A stretch of DNA of 64,000 bases from Isoetes taiwanensis (lineage: Eukaryota; Streptophyta; Lycopodiopsida; Isoetales; Isoetaceae), in contig JAJEKV010000025.1 in NCBI GenBank assembly GCA_021234155.1, positions 17,045,094 through 17,109,093 of the forward strand, in the 5' to 3' direction. Below the pieces are notes generated by a model, which was not told the origin of the DNA, ran no database searches, and saw only the letters and a program-made list of their open reading frames with translations. This document shows positions 48,165 through 59,717 of the stretch, one piece after another. A program made the position numbers and the translations under genes. How positions within the stretch are numbered: the first letter of the stretch is position 1; each line of letters starts with the position of its first letter.

Positions 48165-48590
48165 GGAGGGCTTACAAAAGGGGAAATCAACTTTTCCATC
48201 TGATCCTTCAGCCACATCCCCAATCGTGTTCTGCAAATCCTCTTCGAGAAGCAAATCCAGGAGGCAGTCTGGAAGGCTTGATTTGTTGCCAACATCTGTT
48301 GTTAGAGTACCGGTCTTATCACTGCAGATACAGATTGCAGATCCCATGGTCTCACAAGCAGCAAGATGTTTAACAAGTGCTTTGTCGTCATTCATCTGAT
48401 TCCTTGCATATCCAGGTGTAAGAGTTACTGCTAGAGGAAGGCCCTTAGGGACAGCTACAACAACAATAGTTACTACAATAGCAAAGAAGTCAACAATCCG
48501 TTTGACATTAGCAGTGTAGCGAAATCTTCGAGTAGGAGCTGGGATCTCGAAGTCCTTCATGGAGGTGGAGCTGTCAGATCTGCTAAACAT
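48165..48590 (-). pseudogene. Plasma-membrane-type Ca2+-ATPase fragment (P2B ATPase)
   Basis: In the 228-residue frame, residues 34-100 read [18 protein letters not shown], then [24 protein letters not shown] and CSDKTGTLT: the end of membrane segment 4 and the phosphorylation site of autoinhibited Ca2+ pumps. The DKTGT aspartate (residue 91) is intact. The conserved PEGLP has become PKGLP, which would disrupt cation handling. After TLT the sequence jumps to [17 protein letters not shown], a segment normally well downstream, so intervening coding sequence is missing. The first 30 residues do not match the family, and a splice-acceptor-like 'cttcacttgcag' lies just before the first Met. Downstream it runs into low-complexity DNA. 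A broken or captured exon fragment is most likely. Confidence 0.8.
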
Positions 48591-49289
48591 TTTTTCTGCA
48601 AGTGAAGAACAGGACAGGATCGGACAGGCCTGGTCAAGGTTCTCTGCTATTCCCAGATGTTGATAAGTAATGCAAAGGAACCCAGTAATGACCTGATTTT
48701 ATAGAGAGCGAGCGATTGTGTGCCGCGTGAGATCAAGAAAGCGGTTTCTTCGCCATTGCTGTGTTGACTGAGTGGCTACTCCAGTAGACTTCTTATTGAA
48801 TGTTTCACGGAATATTCTGTACGCGTTCATATTTGAAAAGGCGCGTACAAGGTGTGCCATTTCTCCGAAGTAAAAATTTTGATAGGGATAAATACAAGTA
48901 TTCGTCGGTTTGTCCTAGCCAATCAGACCCCAGCTCTTTGTTGGCTTCCTTTTTCAATGTCAGCTTCATATTTCAAGATAAAACATTCTTTCGTCTAGGT
49001 TTAATACACCTCAAACCTCAAAGTTAATATAAACAAGTTTATGAGGTTCAACCATTGAACCTCAATTATAGCATGACTTATATTATTAGATCTACAACAT
49101 TCCTAGCTTGGGTCCATGATGCATTTGATAACTAAGGTGGCCAAAATTAGACTCTCACTTCAACTTTATTTCCTAGTTCAAATGTTATTTTCCTTCCTAT
49201 GTAATTGAGTGTCCAATTTCTGTTCTCCTTCATTTTGTTCCTTCAAAATTCTTAAAACATGGCACGTGTACTTGTGTGCATTTATTACT

Positions 49290-50085
49290 TATAAAGCATT
49301 TATTGCAGCATTTATTGCGGCCACTTAATAACCTTCTTTGCATTCATTTTTGCATTCATTGATTATATAAAGCATTTATTGCGGTAAACTCGAATATTTC
49401 GTGATGTTGACGTGATTACATGACACGTGTACAGTGTGCATTCATTGATTGTAAAGCATTTATTGTAGCCATTAATAACCTCGAATATTGTGTGCATTCA
49501 TTGATTATAAAGCATTTATTGCGGGCATTAATTTCAGATTTGAGGCATTTATGAGCATTTATGGCGAGGAAGATATGAGCATTACCATAGGATGACACGC
49601 TGCATTCATCGCATTTATGGCGTGATTTGTGCACTTTGCATTTATTGCGCCATTAATACACTTTGCATTTTTTTGGCCATTAATACGCTTTGAATTTATT
49701 ATGCGATTATCAAAAGCACGACATGTGTGCACTTTGCATTTATTGTAGCCATTAATACCTTTTTGCATTTATTATTGCCATTAATACGCTTTGCATTTAT
49801 TATGCCCATTAATACGCTTTGCATTTATTATTTTGAAGTTATCAAAGCACGACATGTGTGCACTTTGCATTTATTGCGGCTATTAATACCCTTTTTGCAT
49901 TTATTATGCCATTAATACGCTTTGCATTTATTATGCCATTAATACGCTTTGCATTTATTGCGAGTTATCCAAGCACGACATGTGTGCACTTTGCATTTAT
50001 TGCGGCCATTAATATGCTTTGCATTTATTGCGAATTATCAAAGCACGACATGTGTGCACTTTGCATTTATTGCGGCCATTGGCAA
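49290..50085. repeat. AT-rich minisatellite
   Basis: Irregular tandem array of 'gcatttattgcggccattaa' and 'tacgctttgcatttatt', with a longer unit 'aagcacgacatgtgtgcact' recurring at about 49715, 49845, 49973 and 50041. Units shorten and diverge toward the left. Frames within it (repeated HFAFIAAIN) are artefacts. Confidence 0.9.
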
Positions 50086-51459
50086 ATTTGTTAGAAGATA
50101 TCAATCCCAGAATCTTAATGATATCCATTTTAGGATAATTATGGATATGAAATATATATCGAATGATATTAATGATTACATGCGAGTTGCGATATAGGCA
50201 CTTGGCATAAATATAGCCCTAGATTAGTCATGTGTGTCGATCATCCAACAAAACTCCATCTTATAAATAGAAGGCCTTCTTATTGTCTCGACGCATTGAG
50301 AGCACTTGAAGAACTATTGTGAGCGCTTCTCTTCTGCTTCACTAATTGCATGCAATCCCATTTTGTAATTTCTAAATTAGAGTTAGAATGTAAGATCTTA
50401 CGAAGTTGCTTCACATCAATCCAGAATCACTTGGCCATTGCAGAAGAGAATGTTGGACGTTAACTGGGGTCCAACTGCACCGTTTTGAAAAAGAGAAATG
50501 TTCGCGGCGGCCTTGGCCGCCGCGATAAATTTCTTGTACAATTAAATAAATGTCAAACTCGAATGTCTTAAGCAAATGTTCACTCCGATTTGGCTGATCT
50601 TCAGTCCGAATTATCTCACACTCTACACCCCCGAAATTCGTCTCGTCTCACCCGTCAATTATGCAATCGACGTGTTATCTCAATCGTCCAAAATCCTCAC
50701 CGTTCGGCTAGATCTTTGGTTTTGTAACCACCTGGCCGATGACACTATTCATCGACCAACCATTCCTCCAAATGCTATATCTGTAATTTAATGTATAATA
50801 CATTAAATAGACCATGGCATGCATGTTCAGCTAATTATTCTATTAACCTAGATACTACACATTTCATCAGCATTAACATAAATAGAACACAGTACTTCTG
50901 TGCAGCCTAGGGTTATGGCCTCAACTTGAACAACATAAGGCTAGATCTTTCTAGATCATGTTTTTGTTGTCTTAGTGTCGTAGTATCTACTAAGTTACAT
51001 GGCGCGACCTGGCTTGGCTCCACCATGATTTATTCTGGTATGCCATAGAGCTTGGGCTACTTGGACATGTAAGCTCAGTGGGTCAGTGTCTACATTTTCA
51101 GAATTGACATTTATGCTACCTTGCATTACTATAAGTTGCTGCAGTAGTGTTCCATAGTGCATGGATGTCATCTTGATGACGCTTCGAGAGAGCTTGCCCA
51201 CTTATTCCCTCATTCCCAATAGTAATATCTATGAATACCTAGCATTAAATAGGAGGTTGGAGTATATATATAATTGCAAGCACTTGAATGGTATGTTGAG
51301 ACGATTGCTAAAATCAAACAGAACTATTATTAGAAAATTGCTCGTCCTGGAGTAATTTTAGGGCATGATTTTCGGCTTAATCTAAGCATAAACATGTGGC
51401 AATTCGTTATGAAGTTGAATAATCGCGATTTTAGTGCTTAAGTAATATTTGTGTATCAT
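50086..51459. other. Non-coding stretch with an LTR-like or promoter-like part
   Basis: No gene recognised. A TATA-like 'ttataaatagaaggcc' at about 50261 is followed by 'attgagagcacttgaagaac'. A 22-base perfect hairpin lies at 50503-50524. Together with the upstream minisatellite this resembles the leader of a retroelement, but no LTR pair was found. Confidence 0.4.
50503..50524. repeat. GC-rich perfect hairpin
   Basis: Stem CGCGGCGGCC with its exact complement separated by TT. It stands out in an AT-rich context and is followed by 'ataaatttcttg'. Confidence 0.9.
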
Positions 51460-52101
51460 TTGGGACTTGTAAAGGGAACCAAACTGGTGCCAAAACCTTG
51501 CAATGCTTGCATGCAAGGGAAGATTACTTCCAGCAACTCGAATTAATTCACACAGATTTGTGTGGTCCAGTTCATCCTCCAACCACTGCTGGATCAAAGT
51601 ACTTCTTGGTATTTCTTGATGATTTCTCAAAGAAAGTGTTTTGTCTATTTTTTGAAAAATAAAAAGTCAGTATTTTGAACATTTTTAATTGTTCAAAAAT
51701 TTAAACTCTCTCTGCCCTGCCATTCTATTCTAGATTATAGGGAGCAGTGAGCTGATGTTCAATAGAATGTGCAACCAAAACGATTTCATATTCAAGCAGA
51801 ATTCACCATTATTATCTCATCTTATAGCAATAATCTGCACTTCTCAACTGAATTTTTGAACAATAAAAAATGTTCTAAATACTGACTTTTTATTTTTCAA
51901 AGGATAGACAAACACTTTCCTTGAGAAATCATCAAGATATACCAAGAAGTACCTTGATCTAGCAATGGTTGGAGGATGAACTGGATCACACAAATCTATC
52001 TGAATTAATTTGAGTTGTTGGAAAATGATTCTTAGTCATCTTCCCTTGCATGCAAGCATTGCAAGGTTTTGGCACCTGTTTGGTTCCCTTCACAAGTCCC
52101 A
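51460..52101. repeat. Inverted duplication of copia integrase sequence
   Basis: Left arm 51460-51701 (plus) and right arm 51851-52101 (minus) carry the same copia segment, separated by 149 bases. Both arms encode LVKGTK.VPKPCNACMQGK; the left arm continues in another frame with LELIHTDLCGPVHPPTTAGS and LVFLDDFSKK, part of an integrase core. The right arm has an 18-base stretch missing from the left. Transcription through this region would give a hairpin of about 240 bp. Confidence 0.85.
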
Positions 52102-52420
52102 ACTGGATCAAGAAATTAACCTTCTTATATGTAATATGTCCCAATCTATGATGCCATATAAATTTATCTGTAGGTAGTTCTGCTACAAGATTGAAGTACT
52201 CCACTCGTTCTGAATTTGATACAAATTGCCAACCCTAAATGCTGTGAATATCATCTTTTGAGTAGCATAAAAAATATTACACTTATGAGTCAAAAATTCT
52301 CATATCCAGCATCTGTGAGCTTACTCACTGATAACAAATTTTTGAACAACCCAGACACATATAACATATCATGCACGACAACTGAAGAATTATTTAGCAT
52401 GCACTTCCTGATTTTGTTAT
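51640..52420 (-). pseudogene. Ty1/copia gag-pre-integrase and integrase fragment
   Basis: On the minus strand, about 52420-52210 holds a broken stretch (VVVHDMLYVSGLFKNLLSVS), the usual end of the copia protease-to-integrase linker. The frame 52204-51986 then gives FIWHHRLGHITYKK and PCNACMQGKMTK, the HHCC zinc-binding module of integrase. The catalytic core that follows is disrupted by stops. No RT, RNase H or LTRs nearby. Its downstream part forms the right arm of the inverted duplication. Confidence 0.85.
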
Positions 52421-52538
52421 AATCACATGGTGATCTATGTGATAACCCTAGAGCGCTACTTTTTTTTACTGACTATAGCACATCCGATTACCACTATGGA
52501 TAATATGCCCAGTTTTGTAACAATAAAGGATCTCTTGC

Positions 52539-54038
52539 ATGTTAATTTCTGCTATAATCGGTGAACGCTATGTTTTGCTGCAGATATCTTCACAAGAGGC
52601 ACCTCCAATACAGGTTGGAAGTTCTTTCACGCGGACTTCTCGTGGAGGTAGTGCTCGGATGGTGGTGCAACCTACACAAACTGGTGTTTCCGCAGGACAA
52701 GTGGTGCGTCCAACGTACGTTGGAGGTCCCTCAGGGCAGGAGGAGTTTCCCCCTCTTCCTCCCTGGCAGCCTGGGGGGACTTCCTCGTCCACCCCCCGAG
52801 CTGCGACGACCTCACTTTGGAGATCATCTGACACAGTGGCTTGAGTTACTGGTGTGCAATTTTCTGAGTGGCTGTGCAAGGGCTTGGCGACGCCAGCCAC
52901 CTCAGCTTGTGTCTCAGAGGCCATTGCCACCATGATGGATAATAACAGGAAAGAAGTTGTATCCTATCTCCAGCAATTGCAAGCCAAGCAAGATTCCATG
53001 GATGTCCAGCTCCCATCAGACGATATCTTTTATGAGGTTCAGGAGTGCAGGGCAACTTTTGAGTGTTTTGGGGCTCCAATGGTGCAGATTAGCCAAGATC
53101 ATCGACGACATGTGGAGCAGTTGGTTGCGTGTTCTGTGGTCTGCCATTTCACTGGCCCTTTCTTGGATCTGAAGCGTGTGGGATCTTGGTTGTCTGGGCA
53201 CCTTCATAAGCTAGGGCTTCCTGCTTATCAATCTATCAAGCTTGTGGCAAAAGATCAACGTTGCTTTCTTTTGATGTTTGAATCTCCTGAGCCAGCTGCT
53301 CAACTCTTAGAATGAGGTGTTGATCCTTATTGGAAACACTTCTTGCTCTATCAGCAGTATGTTCCTGGATCCTTTCCAGCTAAGCTAGATGCCTTGCGTG
53401 CCCCCTTCTGGTTTGCTATTGAAGATTTTCCTCCGGAGCTACAGGATTCCAAGTTCATTTCCGCCATTGCTAATGAGATTGGACTCCATTTGCAACACTC
53501 CGTAACCAATGGCATCACCAAGGTTTGTATTGAAAGGCCCATTCATCGTGATTTGCCTCAAACAATTGTTGTCCAGAGCGAGCCCATGTTCTTTTCATTT
53601 AAGCTGTCCTTGTTGAATGGTCCTGAGCTAACTCTCATGTTTCCTGAAGCCCCTCTCTTTGCTCAGTTTAACCAGCAGAGTCCTCCATCTGCTCCTCCGG
53701 AACTCCATACTTCTAGATCAGCTCCCATCTCAATGGATATCTCTCACACCCTGGTGGCTGCCCTCCCTACTCTTCCAGTTGCAACTTCCTCACCTCAGTC
53801 TCTAGATCACCAAATGTTGCGACTGGCTGAAATTCAGAAGTCGCAGGAGAAAATTGAAGAGGCTCGTGGACAGTACATGGACATTGATCGGCGTGGCTTC
53901 CACCCACCACCAAAACATCCATTGGCTCTTCGTCAACCACGAAAATCAGCTAAGGGATCTAACTCCTCTGCATCCCAGCCCCCATCGGTTCCAGCTTCAT
54001 GTTGCTCCATTCATTGCATCCCACTGTGGTCGCTTTGA
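52539..54038 (+). pseudogene. LINE ORF1 (gag-like), broken
   Basis: Successive plus-strand frames: a Pro/Ser-rich N-terminus with EEFPPLPPW (52539-52844); a segment with VVCHFTGPFLDLKRVGSWL and RCFLLMFESPEPAAQLLE (52854-53315); and after a stop, LRAPFWFAIEDFPPELQD and KVCIERPIHRDLPQ (53343-54038), ending in a Pro/Ser-rich tail. This is the layout of plant L1-type ORF1 with a DUF4283-like RNA-binding domain: 'R.FLL.F', then 'aPFWv.i.gLP'. At least one frameshift and one stop break it. Confidence 0.7.
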
Positions 54039-54149
54039 TCCGCTTCAGTGGGCTGATTTGGTTGATGAGGTTACTGCCATGCCAGATGCCCAGGAGACTT
54101 CCTCAAATTCCCTTGCGACACCAGCGGTCTCATCTGAATTGGCCCCGTC

Positions 54150-54778
54150 ATAAGGTCAATGGGTTAGTTTCATGGAATGTTCAGGGGGTAGCCTCCTCCA
54201 CGGACATGTTTCCGCTTGAATGTAAAATTCTTAAAGGATGCTGACTTTCAAGAAGGCTGCAAGAACACTTGGACAACTGCCTTCAACCGACGTCGAGGCA
54301 TGGTGGCATAGCGGATGCAATTGCTGCAGTCAAAGGCTTTGCCAAACAGTGGGGCCGAGAGTCTGCAGCAGCAGGTCGTGCTTTATTGGATACCTTGTAT
54401 CAGGACCTGCTCCATTCTCAACAGGGACTCCTTCCAGGTGTTCATGATCGAGATATTTTGGCACAGATCCAAGCATTGGAGGAGGAGCAAATCCAACAAG
54501 AAAAGATGAAGGCAAGTTTGCAGTGGTTTCGTGATGGAGGGCATTATACAGGCTTCTTTTTCCGTGCGGCTAAGAGGCATCGCATGATGTCAACCATGTC
54601 CTCATTGCTTTTGCCGGATGGTTCGGTGCTAACAGAGCCAACTGAAGTCAAGCAATATCTGCATAGCCACTTTCAGACTTTCTTTGCTGAGAAACATCTT
54701 CCCTTTCAATCAAAAATGCGAGATGCTATTTTGTCTAGGATTTCCCCCATCATCTCTGACGAGCAGCGCATTCAATAG
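54150..54778 (+). pseudogene. LINE ORF2, endonuclease start plus linker (endonuclease mostly deleted)
   Basis: 54153-54243 encodes LVSWNVQGVASSTD, the opening strand of the APE-type endonuclease. The sequence then passes directly to the region between endonuclease and RT: from 54269, AKQWGRESAAAGRALLDTLY, ALEEEQIQQEKMKASLQWFR and GGHYTGFFFRAAKRHR. Most of the roughly 220-residue endonuclease is therefore missing. A stop near 54778 separates this part from the RT. Confidence 0.8.
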
Positions 54779-55880
54779 AGGCAGCTATGACAGCTGATGA
54801 TTTAGGTTCGGCAGTCTTTGAACTAAAAAGAGGCAAATGCCCAGGTTTGGATGGTTTCCCGGGGGATTCACATAGTGTAGGCCGTATATACCATGTGAGT
54901 GGACGATAAGGGGTTTTTTTTAACCTAAAGCCAATTGAGTTCTTCCAAGAGTATTGGGAATGGCTGGAGCTAGATGTGTATGATGCTTTCTGTGACTTTC
55001 GGTGGTCCACTACTTTGGATAGAATTCTTAAGACAGGTGCCATCTCACTCATCCCCAAGGTCAAGGATCCTCAGACTATTTCAGACTGGCGGCCCATCAC
55101 CTTATTGTCATCTGTATATAAGATCTTTGCCAAGGCTTTTGTAGAGCGGGTGAAGGACATCTTGGCAGAGTCTATCTCAACAACTCAATCAGGTTTTCTT
55201 CCAAAACGATGCATTCTGAACAATATTGCTGCTGCTTACGAAGGAATTTATTGGGTACGTAAGCAAAACCTTCCAGTTGTATACCTTAAGCTTGATTTTG
55301 CAAAGGCTTATGACAGTGTTAGCTGGGAATTCATGCGTCGTTGTCTGCTAAGACTGGGATTTGGGGAACAATTCACATCAGATGTTATGAAGCTGCATGT
55401 CTCTGCTCGAGCGATTGTTATGTCCCATGGTGAGCCGTCAGATGCCTTCTCGCTCGGTCGTGGTATTCCCAGGGATGCCCTTTAGCACCATTGCTTTTCA
55501 CAATTGTCGCAGAGGTTTTGTCACAGTTATTCACCGTCGCAACCACAGGAGGACTTCTCCATGGTCTTGCAATGGAGGATGGCACACAGGAGGTTTGCAA
55601 TCAATATGCAGATGATACGTTCCTCTTTCTAGTCGCTAATGCTGAGAATCGTGCAGCTGCCAAATTGCTCTTAGACACTTTTTCACTGGCTTCCGGTGTC
55701 CTTGTGGGGTGGCAGAAGTGTACAGCTTTATGGACATTGGATACTTCGACTCCGGCGTGTTCATGATTATCCATGGAAATTACTTGTGCATGGACAGGCC
55801 ATCAAGTTATTGGGTGTTGAAGGTATTCCTGGCAAACCTTCAATCTCAGTGGTTGAGAACCTCCAGGTTGCTTAAGGCAA
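54779..55880 (+). pseudogene. LINE ORF2 reverse transcriptase, frameshifted
   Basis: After a KCPGLDGF start box (interrupted by the small insertion at 54858-54930) the frame 54976-55485 gives ISLIPKVKDPQTISDWRPIT, LLSSVYKIFAKAF, TQSGFLPKRCI and YLKLDFAKAYDSVSWEF. A frameshift near 55487 leads to MLFTIVAEVLSQLF and the catalytic QYADDTFLF at about 55597, followed by a degenerate C-terminal part with WKLLVHGQAIKLLGV. These are the motifs of a plant L1-clade RT. No poly(A) tail or target duplication was seen; the 3' end is lost near 55880. Confidence 0.85.
54858..54930. mobile_element. Short relic related to the 484-bp inverted-repeat element
   Basis: CCCGGGGGATTCAC, then 'accatgtgagtg' and a T run, collinear with the end of the element at 22713-23196. 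It splits the LINE RT between CPGLDGF and EFFQEYW. Only one end is present, so it is truncated. Confidence 0.6.
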
Positions 55881-58800
55881 CCAATCTATGGCCAAACCCC
55901 TGCACAAATCAACTCAAATTTGCTGGTGAACAAGCTATCCCTAAACAAGAAAAAACTGTTCACAAAGTTTTGATTGCCAAATGAAATGGAAAGATTGTTT
56001 TTTGACAGGAACACTTGCAATGGATCCTCAGAAGCCTCTAGAAGATTCCTGCACAGGTCAAAGGCAAATAGTTGACCAGATCTAGGTGAAAAGACGCTTT
56101 CTGACTGGGTCAATTTTTGGTCAATGGAACTGGCAGAGAGCTGAAATTTGCAGATGAGAGAGTGGGAAGAATTTTTTGGTTTTTCTTTTTTTGACACATT
56201 TGGACAGCCACATATGACATGTGCATCAGGTTAGAACATCAAAAGATTGCTACTGTCTGCTAAGATGCAATTTTTTTTTGTAGATTTTTATGACAGTCTG
56301 TAACATAGCTGGGAGATGAGTTTTGAAGCAATGCTTGACACTATTTTTTGACTTTAACAAGATGGATACAACTTGCTGGGGATGGATACAAGCTGCAGGT
56401 GAATAAAAACTTGACACAAAAGGCTGTTTGGATAATTTTTTAAGACTTTAGGATGAATTTTCTATGACTAAACAATGCAGAGCTAAAGTATACATTCTAA
56501 ACTAAAATATGAACCAAAATAACTCATACAAACCACAGAGACTTTTGTTGTTGAGACTCAGGAACTGCCATAGCATGAATGATGCTCTCTAAACTCGAAC
56601 CAACTTCAAATTTTCATTCAACGGAACTTTCAAAGTATACAATGAATGAATTTTCCAGCAATTTGGCATAGGAAAATTCATGAAAGGTAGGAATCAAAGG
56701 TAATATAAAGCTTCAAAGGATAATATAGGACTTTATTACATCAGATCTTCAAGAAATCTGACACAAGGAGGCAATGCAAGAAGGAAGGAAGGAAGGTCAG
56801 AGGTCATTCCAATAAGTAGGATGCTGGATTTGATCACTCAAGGCGTTGTGGTGCTCGGAGAATCCCTGAAGCCTGACCGTTCTCTTAAATTTGACAATTT
56901 CTGGTCGATTCTTGGTAAAAGGGGCCAGATTTGGCCTCTTCTGCCTGCTAGAACTTTTCCTGACCTGTAGAATAGTCAGTTGAGGTACTGTAGCCATGAT
57001 TCCCATGCTGATTGATGTCCCCTTCTCGAATAAACCCCCCTGCGTGGCTCAATTCTTGTCTCTAACAGCATCACATGGAGTTTTAACTGTTCTTAGCAAG
57101 GTTCTTGGCATGAAAAAGGCTAAATCGGGCCGGTTTGGTCATGATGTGCCTGTTAGTTAGGCTAGAGTTTCGGATCTTGGCACACATTTCTTATAGGGAA
57201 AAAAACAAGAATGAATATCCCACAAAGCTTGGGAAAAAATAGGCTCTATGATGTCCACGCCATGGCGAGGGGGGGGAAATGATATGGATGTGGGGGTAAC
57301 CAAACCAACTTTTTTTACATCAATGAAATGTGGCGCGAATCCCAAGAATGCCTAAATGAAGGGCTAGATGTGGTGAAAATGAGAAGTTTTGACCACCTTT
57401 TTGTATATTTTTTTGTGAGCTTTCCGGTGGGAAAAACAAAATTTGAAAATGGCCAAATTTATTTTTTGGCTCATTTTCCATGGTGTACAAGATGAAATGG
57501 CATGAGGGTGATGACTTGGCAATGGTGATGATGTGGCATGGTGATGTGGAAGGTAAGGTGTCAAAGAAAGTTTCCCTAGGTCAAATCTTGATGAGGTGTA
57601 CAAAAGTGTGTATGACACGTGTGAGGTGACTTGGATGAAGTGTAATGACTATGATGGTGAGGTGGCAATAAATGATGACTTTTCGACCTTGACCTAGTCT
57701 TTTTTCGAGGTAGACAACTTAGGCTCTTTGAGATTTGGTCTTTGACCATTTCTTTGGTCTTGGACTAATGATGTGATGATCCTTTTGACTTTCTCTTCTC
57801 TTCTTTTTCTTTTTAGAGAGAGAATGATGAAATTGGCTTGAAGGTGACCATTTTTGAGCAATTTTTCAAGCTTCTCATGTGCATGGTGATGGATTATGAA
57901 GTGTGTATGTGATGGATGTGTTTACATGGTGCATGAGCATGAAATATGGAGTGTATGAGATTTGACCTAGGGAAAAGGACTTTGAGTTATAGAAATAGGA
58001 GAAATGGGATGAAGAAAGGATATGAGATGTGAGGATGGATGTGAACAAAGCCTTCTTAAGCCAAGAACTTTAAGATAATGCCAAGATCTCAAAAGGTGAA
58101 AAAATACCATATTCTTGGGGGGTTTTCCAATCTTTGACTAGGGGTCTTCTCTCTTTGACTTTTCCTTTAGCCTTTGACTCGAGTCTTGATTCCTTTTGCC
58201 AACTTGGATGTTCCTTTGAATGTTCTCCATTGGTCTTCAACATGGTGCTATGACTTGTCTTCATATCTAAACAATGAGCTCCAAAAAGAAAGATCTTGTG
58301 CATGTAATTTGATCTTCTTGTGATTCCTTGTGAAGTTGTTCTTACATGCTGCTATAAAGTGGCAGCATCATGCTAAACAAATAGAGGGAGTGTGAAATGG
58401 AGGTGGTATTTTCCAAAAGAACTTGCCAATGTGGGAAGTGGTTGGCAATGCTAAGGGGCAAAGAGTGTGTGTATGGAAGCAAGGATGATGGAGAATAGGC
58501 TGTTTGAGTGGTCAGGTGAACATGAATGAATCAAGTGATGAACCTGCATGACACAATGATAATCTTGTTAGTAATGTAACTACCATGTGGAGGTATGGTG
58601 GCAGTTTCACTCTAGTTTAAAGGAAATGGAGATGAGAAGAGGGCTTGTAATGGATTTTGGCCAACTTTGAGCAGATCATATGTTTGTGAGTGCTTTGATA
58701 TGGTGAAGTGTGTGACCTGCCATTAGTTTAAGCATGTTTGAAGCTCTGTTTGCTGTTTTTCTGAGGAGCACACATGGTTAGGAAGCAAGGAAAGTACTGT

Positions 58801-58895
58801 TGCATCAAAAAAAGTAAACATAGGCCTAACTAAATCTGATCTAACAACTTAAACATACAAATGAACCTACAACTACCTAATTTCTGTAAATAGGA
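55881..58895. other. Non-coding stretch between LINE and gypsy pol
   Basis: About 3 kb without a credible gene. It lies where the 3' LTR of the minus-strand gypsy element would be expected, but no duplicate LTR is in the window to define it. Purine-rich Tyr/Trp-poor frames on both strands are unremarkable. Repeated short words such as 'ggtgatgatgtgg' occur near 57510-57680. Confidence 0.4.
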
Positions 58896-58897
58896 CT

Positions 58898-59717
58898 ATT
58901 CAAATAGACTCAAGGCAACATGTTGTTGCCAGTACCTCTTTAAATGAAGGATATTGAAGGGATTTGGTAATTCTTGGCCATCAGTGAGGTTCTTGAGCCA
59001 ATAAGACTCCCTGCCAGCTGCACCAATGACCTCATAGGGCCCCTCCCATAAATTTTCAAACTTTCCTGCAATCTTTTCTCTGGCCTTGTTCCACTTTAGC
59101 ACGAGTGCTCCTGTTTTTATGGTGCCTTGTAACCTGTGAGCATCTTTGAATTGCCATATCCTTGGCTTTCTTCAATAAGACTGCATTTTCAGCATCATAC
59201 ATGTGCTCTTCAAGTTGCATCAACCTAATGAACCTGTCCTGCAAAGCATCTTCCATTTTGAGGTTAATAACATGTGCCATTCTTAAAGAAGGCAACTCTA
59301 ACTCTATAGGTAGAACAACTTCAATGCCATAAACAAAACTGAATGGGGTATGCTTGGTAGCATTCTTTGTGGTGGTTCTGTAGGCCATAATGCATCAGTT
59401 AACCTTAAATGCCAATCCTTCTTGGATATGCTCACTATTTTTTGCAGAATTGACTTAAGTACCTTGTTTGTTGACTCAGCCTGGCCATTTCCTTGAGGAT
59501 AATATGCTGAACTCTTTGTATGCTTGATCTTGAGGGTGCAAAGTAGGTTGTCAATCACTTCATTGACAAATTGTGAATCTCTGTCTGATATTAACTTCAG
59601 GGAAATTCCAAATCTGGCACAAATGTTTTTATGAAGGAATCTGGCTGTTGTTAGGGCATTGGCTTGTCTCAGTGGCACAGCTTCTGCCCATTTTGTGAAA
59701 TAGTCAGTGGCTACCAA
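58898..59717 (-). pseudogene. Gypsy integrase core and C-terminal domain
   Basis: Frame 59717-59304 begins VATDYFTKWAEAVPL (first catalytic Asp), then LISDRDSQFVN (second Asp) and YYPQGNGQAESTNKVLK (catalytic Glu). A frame change near 59390 leads to MAYRTTTKNATKHTPFSFVY and ELELPSLRM; a further change near 59100 gives KIAGKFENLWEGPYEVIGAA and a stop at 58898. The final stretch is the GPY/F-type end of gypsy integrases; no chromodomain follows. Frameshifts show the copy is inactive. Confidence 0.9.

Noticed and set aside
49559-50197. Several open frames rich in HFAFIAAIN or INAKC repeats
   Set aside because: Products of the AT-rich minisatellite read in different frames.
52561-52610. Copia RNase H tail (ADIFTRG-like wording) at the LINE start
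   Set aside because: Only about seven residues match and the surrounding frame belongs to LINE ORF1; chance similarity is more likely.
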